64,000 nucleotides of DNA, from the NCBI GenBank assembly GCA_020186115.1, contig WSYJ01000137.1:1-64000 (forward strand), given 5' to 3'. The DNA is from Histomonas meleagridis. Taxonomy: Eukaryota; Parabasalia; Tritrichomonadida; Dientamoebidae. The position numbers and the translations under genes were made by a program. A model generated the notes under the pieces. That model was given only the letters and a program-made list of their open reading frames with translations, was not told the origin of the DNA and did not search any database. Below are positions 57,055 to 64,000 of the stretch, one piece after another. Every line of letters starts with the position of its first letter. The first letter of the stretch is position 1.

Positions 57055-57523
57055 AAAATTGCAATTTTTTTTTGTGGACTCGATTACAGTTGTAATGCAT
57101 TAATCAGTGCATTTCACTTAAATTCTGATTTAATCATTAAGTATGACATAACCAACAAACAAATGGTGTTATGCAAAAAGTGCTGTTTTAACGTTTTTTT
57201 AAAAAACAATTTGTACTTTATCATTAAGAACATGATTTCCACTCGATGTAAGATTACAATTTTATAGTCTTATTATACCATTCAATAAAGCATAAATAAA
57301 ATTGAATTCCAAAAATTTAATGTTATTTTCTTATCAAACATATCATCTTGATCTAAAATCAATTTTTCAGATTATGGATTGGACTTTCACTTTGATAAAT
57401 AATTTGGAAAGACATCACATCGTATGACTAATGTGATTTTCAGAGAAAATTGCTGAGTAGCAAAAATTTTAAAAATAAAATCTTTCTCCAAAAAATTACG
57501 GCTAAAAACAAACTTTATTAAAA
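57055..57523. other. AT-rich intergenic region between convergent genes
   Basis: Nothing gene-like or repeated was recognised. Confidence 0.45.
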
Positions 57524-58258
57524 TTATTGCAGAACATCAACTTCAGCTTCGAGGGTTTCGCATTTTTCTTTGTACGCAGCTTCTTTTTTCTTGTATGCCC
57601 CAATAACTTTCTTCATTTTATCTTTTAGTTTGATTCTTGACTCAGTAGCTTCATTTAGTGTTGATTGAGCTTCTTCTATTTGAAGTTTAAGTTCATCGAT
57701 TTCGTCATTTGTTTGTTGCAATTTCTTATCGAGATATTCCTTCATTCGGATTGCATTCTTTTCATTTTCTAACTCTGTGTCAATTATGCTCTGTGCTTCC
57801 TTCTCTGCATTTACTGCATTTTCTGAATTTTGTTGATTATCAAGAACAGTTAAAATAAACTGGATAGCTCTTTGAATAACTTTAGAATCATCTGCAGAGT
57901 CTTGTAAAATCTTTCGAATCTTTGTTAGTTTTTCTTCTTGAATTTCAACTGATAGGGATACTGCTTTGTTGAATGTGGATTTAAGATTTTCACCTCTTCT
58001 CTTTTCTTTATTCAGTTCCTCATATAATTTTGATTGTTTTAGTTGGAGCTTTTTAATTTTATTTTCTATGTTATCATCAACATATTCAGGAACTTCAAGT
58101 GGAGGTTCAAGATTATCTTGTTTACGAAGTTCAATGTATGTGTCAAGGGAAGTTATTGCAACCCCTTGTGGGCTACCAAGAGGAATAAATTCTGCTGGTT
58201 TTATATCATCCATTAATATGTCACTTTTGGCAATAACTAAACGTCCGCCTAACGGCAT
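57524..58258 (-). CDS. Coiled-coil protein, unknown function
   Basis: The 244-residue protein has a short globular N-terminus (MPLGGRLVIAKSDILMDD, GSPQGVAITSLDTYIELR) followed by coiled coil at about 62-240, with one break near 115-135 (DDSKVIQRAIQFILTVLDN). I do not recognise the family. The start is 58 bp from the divergent ATG at 58317, with TTTAACGGTTG between them. Confidence 0.6.
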   Translation of the reverse strand: MPLGGRLVIAKSDILMDDIKPAEFIPLGSPQGVAITSLDTYIELRKQDNLEPPLEVPEYVDDNIENKIKKLQLKQSKLYEELNKEKRRGENLKSTFNKAVSLSVEIQEEKLTKIRKILQDSADDSKVIQRAIQFILTVLDNQQNSENAVNAEKEAQSIIDTELENEKNAIRMKEYLDKKLQQTNDEIDELKLQIEEAQSTLNEATESRIKLKDKMKKVIGAYKKKEAAYKEKCETLEAEVDVLQ

Positions 58259-58294
58259 TTTTGATTATTTTTGCGGTTATTGTCAAAAAAAATT

Positions 58295-58302
58295 TAACGG
58301 TT
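58295..58302. promoter_or_regulatory. Myb-type site in a 58-bp divergent promoter
   Basis: TAACGGTT followed by GTAAC lies between ATG 58258 (minus) and ATG 58317 (plus). With only 58 bp between the two starts, this is the most prominent candidate control site. Confidence 0.45.
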
Positions 58303-58316
58303 GTAACAGGAAAGTT

Positions 58317-58997
58317 ATGAACGAAAAAGAAACTCCTCCACCTCTTGTTGGATGGTATGTATATTCTATTACTCAAACTGACGCCAAGAAATCAAAGCAA
58401 ACATTAAGGTGGGCAAGAGTAAATGGATTTTGGCTTGAAATGTCTTCTAATCCAAAGGATCTTCCTAACATTTCAATACATCTCGGATTTACAAACTTTA
58501 AACCTTCTATGGAAGCTAATGGTGATGCTAATGCACTTGAACTCAAAACATACTCTTTTGCAGGTGAATTTGAAATGAAGATAACAACAAATAATAGATT
58601 TGATATCCTTGATCTAAATCAAGCTCTTGTACAAGGAAAGGAATGCTGGAAACAATGTCTTGAAAATGGTATTAAACAAACATCATATGAATCTTCATTC
58701 AAAGATAAGAAGAATAGTTTTCTTGGAGGCAAGAACATAGAATGTTCAATTTCACCAGAAGGATTCAAAACATCGCGGTCAGCAACAGAAAGTACACAAT
58801 ATTCATTTAATCAGATTTTGTTTATAAGACCTTTACCATTTGATTCTAGACACGGAGCTTGCTTTGAAATGGCTGTGAACAATGGAAAAGCAAAGGTAGA
58901 AATGTTATATCAATGTCATGATCATGCAGAGATGGAGAAATTTTTAATGATCTTTCTTTATCATTTATCAAAACAAGAAGGCTTACAACAACAATGA
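58317..58997 (+). CDS. Unknown protein, possible PH-like N-terminal domain
   Basis: ATG 58317 gives 227 residues. The first 110 (GWYVYSITQTDAKKSKQTLR, WARVNGFWLEMSSNP, ISIHLGFTNFKPS, and a helix with CWKQCLE) have the order of strands and helix expected of a PH-like domain, but the match is weak. The rest is globular without recognised motifs. A longer frame upstream overlaps the opposite-strand gene and is not supported. Confidence 0.5.
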   Translation: MNEKETPPPLVGWYVYSITQTDAKKSKQTLRWARVNGFWLEMSSNPKDLPNISIHLGFTNFKPSMEANGDANALELKTYSFAGEFEMKITTNNRFDILDLNQALVQGKECWKQCLENGIKQTSYESSFKDKKNSFLGGKNIECSISPEGFKTSRSATESTQYSFNQILFIRPLPFDSRHGACFEMAVNNGKAKVEMLYQCHDHAEMEKFLMIFLYHLSKQEGLQQQ

Positions 58998-59100
58998 ATG
59001 CTTTTCTATAAACAAATCCTAAATAGATGTAAAATTAATTTTTTATGTTTGAGAAATTTACTTGAAATGACACTTTTTTGTAAAAAAAATACGTTTTATA

Positions 59101-62100
59101 ATGCTGGAGGATGAATTCGTTAATTCTGATCATTATAAAGAATATATAAATTCGATACTACAAGGAATTCAAGAGCAATTTGATTCTAATATAAATCCAT
59201 CTGAGGAAATTCCTACAAATTATGAAGAACTTAAAGAGAAATGTATTTCTTTTATTGATAAACATTGTACTTTACAAACAATTTCTCCTTTACAAGCTCT
59301 TGCTCGTCGCAAACCATTTTTATCTCCACTTCAAAAAGTTACTAATGACTTTATTTTGAAATATAAAGATCAATTGATCAAAGAAATAAAAATCCAAAAA
59401 TTTCGCGAACTTATCATTAACACACAAGCAGTTGAGGACTTTTCACAAGAAAATATCCAAGAACAATGTAATAATAAATTCAAAGAGTATCAACAAGAAA
59501 TCGAACCATTTTCATTAATTTCAGAAAGCGAGCTTACAGGAATGTGTCTTTCACATATTTATGAACAATCTGAACATTTTTTACTCATTAAAATAATTTC
59601 CGAATATATTCATTATCTTCCATTTTCTCATATACCCGAAACAACATCCAGCTTTATTCAACTCATATCCACCAGTCATCCTGATACTTTTACAGATTCA
59701 CAAAAATCCAATTTTAACTGTCAACCTCCATTATTTCTTACTAAAAATGAAGAACTTGACTCAGAGATACAAAAACTTTCAACCAAATTCTCAATTGATA
59801 ATAGTCAATCACAAAATGAAATGTTCAATAGCATTCACAAACTTTTTATTTCATCATTACCTAAATCCATTTCATGGAATAATATTTATATTGATGAACG
59901 TATTGATGATTCCACGTCAACAAATTTGCCACTTAAACTTTTTTTGTCAATTGCACATATCAAATTGTCAACATCAATAATAAGTTATATACCACAACAT
60001 CGTCAAATACATTTTATTTCTTCATTTTTAAGTTCATTTGATGACAAAATCGATGAAATTTTATATGGCGAAGAATCATTTTTACATATTTCTAATCTAC
60101 AAATTATTACACAACGTATTAATAACAATGAAAACATACCAAAACAAAATGTAATTTCTAAATTAAAATACTTAAAAACTCAAGAATTACGACAAATGAT
60201 TATTTCGATAAATAATTTATTTGTAAACATATTAAAGAACATTAAAAATGATTTAAAAGGAATTAAATCGGAAAATTGTTTAATAAATTCCGAATTATTC
60301 ATTGAACGGAATAATATTATTCAAATTGAACAATTTCCAAATTGTTATATTATTAAAAACAATATAACGAAACAAAATATTATTTATAAAGAAACAATTG
60401 AACTTATGGAAAACATACAAAAAAATTTATTAAATTTCGGAAGTTATTATATACGAAAATGGGAAAAAGAATTTGGAAATCAAATAGATCGTAAAACATT
60501 ACTTGAAGATTTATATGAATTAGAATATAAATATGAAAATATAAAACGGAAATTAATTGAACAAATTTATGAAATATATAATGACACAAAAGATTATAAA
60601 AATTGCAAAAAAATTTATAAATTAATTCGTTATATAATATTATTAAGGCCGATTATTTCATTAAATTTATATGATTATATAAGGATTCCATTTGAAATTA
60701 ACATCAAAATATTAGAATTCCAATATAATATAATAAAATCAAAGTTTATTAACTCAATTAATGATATAATTTTAATATATAAAGAAGTAAAGAATATTAT
60801 ATCAATTATAACATTAAAGCAAAATACAATTAATATTGATTCAATGATTAATATAGAATATATCATATGGAATTACATTAATTCATTTTTCGATAAAATT
60901 AATTCTTTAAAAACAATTCAACTTTCGGAAATATTTAATGAAATTAATTTATCCGAAAAAGTAAAAACAATTTTAAATGTAAAATTACCAATGGAATTAA
61001 ATCAAATACAATATAATGTTAAATTACAAAACATTAAATTCGAATTAATGAAATCAATTATTATATATAATACATATAAATCACAAAATTTATGTTATAA
61101 TGATAATAAAAACTTAAATTTGAAACATCATTTAAGTAAAACTTTGTTTGATGAATTAAATAAAAATGAAGAACAAATTCCAAACGATTTCATTTTGGCA
61201 ATTGATGAAGTTAAAACATTAAACTTCGACATAAATAATATAAATGAATTTGAATTCGATTCAATAATTAAACTTCAACAAGTCGAATCTTTATTATTGG
61301 ATTCGATTGTAAATTATAATTTTTTAATTATCGAATTAAAATCACGTAATAATATTATCAACAAATTAAATATAAAACATGAAAATATTCCAAAAATTTA
61401 TATGAAATATTTCGATCAAAATTTAATTGAAACGTTAATTAACGAAAAGAAATTTCTTTTATTTCAAGACTTACTTCAAGCGAAAGTTAATATTCGTGAT
61501 TCAATGAACATTACAAACATTAATAAGAACTCGAAATTTAATGAATTAATAATCGTACAACAACAACAAACAAATATTTATATACAATTTCTACAAAACA
61601 AAACGCAATTAATTGATGTAATTAAATGTTTAAATGTATTTAATGATGGAATTAATATCAAAATTCCAACTTTAAAAGAATGTTTATTAATGATTGATGA
61701 AATTCAACCTTCATTAAGACAAGAGAAAGTTCGGCAATATTTAGAGTTTTATTCATTAATATTATCTTATGGATTTTTATCTTATCATATTTCGAACTTA
61801 TCAAAAAATTTGAAGAAAATTCATAAAAATCATTTGAAACTTAAATTTGATGCTCCTTTATTAATAGATATATTAACAAATACTCAAAACATATCAAATG
61901 AAACACAAAAAATTCAAATTGTTCGAATTAATGTAATAAATTTATTATTACAAATCGAAATCAGTTGTTTAGAAAATGGAATAAAATTCGGAAAAACAAA
62001 ATATTTAAATTATAATAAAAATATTAATTTTAATATAATTAAAACAATAGAAAATGAATTAAATGATTTAATAAGGTTAAACATTTCGATCGATAACTTC

Positions 62101-63921
62101 TTTTATTTGTTCTTATGGAAATTTAATGATGACCAAAGAAATGTTTTTAAAAAAGAAATCGAAAAATTGGAAGATAATGATCAATTAAATGAACGTTTCC
62201 AATATATTAAACAAAAAATTTTATTAATTAAATTAATCTCAAAGCCATTTTTCTCATTTAATGATAAAAAATATAAATTTCCTTCGCCTTTTAATCATTA
62301 TTTATTGATTATTGATAATGTTTTAAAAGAAAATCATAAAAAAATTAAATTTATTTTGATTAATTTAATGATACAAAAATTCATTAATAGTAATAATAAA
62401 AATATTCAAAAGAAAAATTATAATAATGAAAACACAAATGAATTTGTTAATGAAAAATTACCATTTTTAGCCGATGTTGATGAAATATTAAAACAAGATC
62501 TAAAACAAGGTGAAATTCACCCGTTTTTAGAGCAATTAATTGAATTTATTCAATTGCACTCAAAAAGTGAATCAAAAGATGAAATTGAAATTTCAGATTT
62601 TCATTTGAATCAGGGATTAATTCAATTTTCACAGTCAATTGAAAACTTGTTTAACACGACACTTTTCGAAAGTCAAAATTCATTTCAAAAATTGTATTCA
62701 ATTTTATATGAAACGAATCAAAAATTTGAAAAAGTTTTCCAACAAAAAATCGAAGAAATTAATAATGAAATCAAAACTTATGGTCGAAAGTTACAAACAT
62801 CATTAGCAGATCGTTCAAATAACATTGAATATGAAATTAATCTTTTACAAGAAACATTAAAATCAACAAAATTTAATAAAGAAGAACGTGAAAAACAAAT
62901 CCGACGAAAACTTCGTGATGAATATTCACCACAAGTCTATGAATTATCATTACAATTATTTTCATTGAAGCAAAATTTAGAGAATTACAAGAAAAGTTTA
63001 CGACAAGAAATCGAAAGTAAAATGTTCGAAATCAAAAAGCAATCAATATCGCAACTATTACAATCCACAAATATTCCTGAAGAGATCAAAGAATCGATGA
63101 AAAAGGCATTTGAAAACGATGATAACATTCATCAATTGATGACGCAACGCTCCGAACTTTCGACTGCTGTTTACAAACTCAAGTCGATTCGTTTGTTACA
63201 AGAGATATCTACACGAAATGAATATCAAATGAAGCTGAAGAAAATCGAAGAGCAAAGAGAACAAATCAAAGAAGAGATCAATGAATTTAACAACGAAAAA
63301 GTCATTAAAGAAAACGCATTTAAAGAACAATATCAAATCGTAATGAAGAATGTAAACATTGCAAAGAAAGAAGTCGAAAAACTTAAGCGAGAATTAGAAC
63401 TAGAAAACCAAAACAAGATAAAATTAACTGATTGGAAAAGGAAACATGAAAATAAAGTTTCAATACTCGAGAAAAAACTGAAAAAATTGGAAAAATGGTC
63501 AAAATTTAATCCCGATAAACTAATGTTCGAATTGAGTACTTTACAGAGGGAAATTGAATTGAAAAGAAAAACAAAAGAAAGGGCACCCGAACTGTTGGAG
63601 AAAACAAAGAACAGCATAAATAAGGAATTGAGCCGATGCAAGAAGCAATTGAAAATTCACGAGTCATTGAAAAATGAATACGAACGATTGGCGAACGTTA
63701 AGCCAAGTCAAACAATTGTTGATGCGGATTTTGTGCAAAATGAAAATTTGGAGGACCTAATGGAGGAGAACAAGAAACTGAAAGAAGAAAATGAAAAACT
63801 ACAGCAGAAATTGGCGGAGTTGAATTTGCAAATTGCTGCAGTATCAGAAATAACAGTCGGAAGTAAAACAAAAATAGGTGGATTGAAGTTAAAGGCTTCA
63901 CGACTTGATGGGACTTTGTAA
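59101..63921 (+). CDS. Giant coiled-coil protein, 1,606 residues
   Basis: The ORF is continuous from ATG 59101 to TAA 63921. The N-terminal 300 residues are mixed helical. The centre (about 300-1150) is very rich in Ile, Asn, Lys and Leu with predicted helices and extreme AT content. From about 1230 to 1590 there is long, regular coiled coil (YEINLLQETLKSTKFNKEER, KKEVEKLKRELELENQNK, ENKKLKEENEKLQQKLAELN). No enzyme motif is seen. Large proteins of this type are common in trichomonads and are probably structural; function unknown. The C-terminal coiled-coil part is less AT-rich than the centre. Confidence 0.75.
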   Translation: MLEDEFVNSDHYKEYINSILQGIQEQFDSNINPSEEIPTNYEELKEKCISFIDKHCTLQTISPLQALARRKPFLSPLQKVTNDFILKYKDQLIKEIKIQKFRELIINTQAVEDFSQENIQEQCNNKFKEYQQEIEPFSLISESELTGMCLSHIYEQSEHFLLIKIISEYIHYLPFSHIPETTSSFIQLISTSHPDTFTDSQKSNFNCQPPLFLTKNEELDSEIQKLSTKFSIDNSQSQNEMFNSIHKLFISSLPKSISWNNIYIDERIDDSTSTNLPLKLFLSIAHIKLSTSIISYIPQHRQIHFISSFLSSFDDKIDEILYGEESFLHISNLQIITQRINNNENIPKQNVISKLKYLKTQELRQMIISINNLFVNILKNIKNDLKGIKSENCLINSELFIERNNIIQIEQFPNCYIIKNNITKQNIIYKETIELMENIQKNLLNFGSYYIRKWEKEFGNQIDRKTLLEDLYELEYKYENIKRKLIEQIYEIYNDTKDYKNCKKIYKLIRYIILLRPIISLNLYDYIRIPFEINIKILEFQYNIIKSKFINSINDIILIYKEVKNIISIITLKQNTINIDSMINIEYIIWNYINSFFDKINSLKTIQLSEIFNEINLSEKVKTILNVKLPMELNQIQYNVKLQNIKFELMKSIIIYNTYKSQNLCYNDNKNLNLKHHLSKTLFDELNKNEEQIPNDFILAIDEVKTLNFDINNINEFEFDSIIKLQQVESLLLDSIVNYNFLIIELKSRNNIINKLNIKHENIPKIYMKYFDQNLIETLINEKKFLLFQDLLQAKVNIRDSMNITNINKNSKFNELIIVQQQQTNIYIQFLQNKTQLIDVIKCLNVFNDGINIKIPTLKECLLMIDEIQPSLRQEKVRQYLEFYSLILSYGFLSYHISNLSKNLKKIHKNHLKLKFDAPLLIDILTNTQNISNETQKIQIVRINVINLLLQIEISCLENGIKFGKTKYLNYNKNINFNIIKTIENELNDLIRLNISIDNFFYLFLWKFNDDQRNVFKKEIEKLEDNDQLNERFQYIKQKILLIKLISKPFFSFNDKKYKFPSPFNHYLLIIDNVLKENHKKIKFILINLMIQKFINSNNKNIQKKNYNNENTNEFVNEKLPFLADVDEILKQDLKQGEIHPFLEQLIEFIQLHSKSESKDEIEISDFHLNQGLIQFSQSIENLFNTTLFESQNSFQKLYSILYETNQKFEKVFQQKIEEINNEIKTYGRKLQTSLADRSNNIEYEINLLQETLKSTKFNKEEREKQIRRKLRDEYSPQVYELSLQLFSLKQNLENYKKSLRQEIESKMFEIKKQSISQLLQSTNIPEEIKESMKKAFENDDNIHQLMTQRSELSTAVYKLKSIRLLQEISTRNEYQMKLKKIEEQREQIKEEINEFNNEKVIKENAFKEQYQIVMKNVNIAKKEVEKLKRELELENQNKIKLTDWKRKHENKVSILEKKLKKLEKWSKFNPDKLMFELSTLQREIELKRKTKERAPELLEKTKNSINKELSRCKKQLKIHESLKNEYERLANVKPSQTIVDADFVQNENLEDLMEENKKLKEENEKLQQKLAELNLQIAAVSEITVGSKTKIGGLKLKASRLDGTL

Positions 63922-64000
63922 ATATATTTTTGTAATGTATTGTAATAAAAATTAATTTCGACATATTTTTAATTTCATAATACCAAAAGAGATGAAAGGA

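Overview
This is nuclear DNA from an AT-rich, gene-dense unicellular eukaryote, most likely a parabasalid related to Tritrichomonas or Trichomonas. The main evidence is three copies of a trichomonad-type ankyrin family (an N-terminal helical region, then a DUF3447-like segment, then ankyrin repeats), a BspA-like leucine-rich-repeat relic, an R2R3 Myb gene, mariner-, pogo- and MULE-type transposon remains, and mostly intronless genes whose divergent starts are often only 40-250 bp apart. The species cannot be fixed from the sequence alone.

Layout. 1-1,430: an HNH endonuclease gene with one frameshift, flanked by inverted repeats and a tandem duplication. 1,540-5,385: nested transposons. A decayed MULE transposase is split by a GC-rich fold-back element, and that element's end is split by a nearly intact TA-flanked DDE element. 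5,850-28,600: mostly housekeeping genes (a membrane protein, RNA polymerase III subunit RPC4, CFAP91, a KANL2-type zinc-finger protein, NOB1, NOT4, a cyclin, a tetraspanin-like protein, CFIm25/NUDT21, Myb, NOC2, coiled-coil proteins), with a mariner-derived miniature element at 11,655-12,285. 29,306-31,068, 41,776-42,911 and 46,024-49,580: the ankyrin family. Between them lie VPS18, an alpha-solenoid protein, a BAR-like/SH3 protein, a Pro/Gln-rich membrane protein, an M18 aminopeptidase, a PEMT-like relic and SYF2. 49,976-64,000: ATG16-like protein, tRNA-Phe, an MT-A70-like protein, a very long ATT then TTTA microsatellite, a membrane thioredoxin protein, and coiled-coil proteins including one of 1,606 residues.

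Most striking observation. In the ankyrin locus at 46,024-49,580 the coding sequence breaks into 15 intact phase-0 repeat units, fourteen of about 90 bp and a shorter last one. Each is preceded by a very AT-rich spacer, and 12 of the 15 spacers are exactly 80 bp. The 80-bp spacers always break the frame, while the coding units contain no stop or frameshift. The same spacer occurs at the other two ankyrin loci, and at one of them two spacers are identical over about 60 bp while the coding units differ. The spacers lack consistent GT...AG ends and the known trichomonad splice motifs. They could be an unusual, repeatedly duplicated intron, homology arms of a recombination cassette array, or parts of a pseudogene. 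The uninterrupted units favour a functional explanation.

Regulation visible in the sequence: AACGGTT/AACCGTT Myb-type sites recur in short promoters, many of them divergent, and a palindromic E2F-type site lies 86 bp before the cyclin gene.
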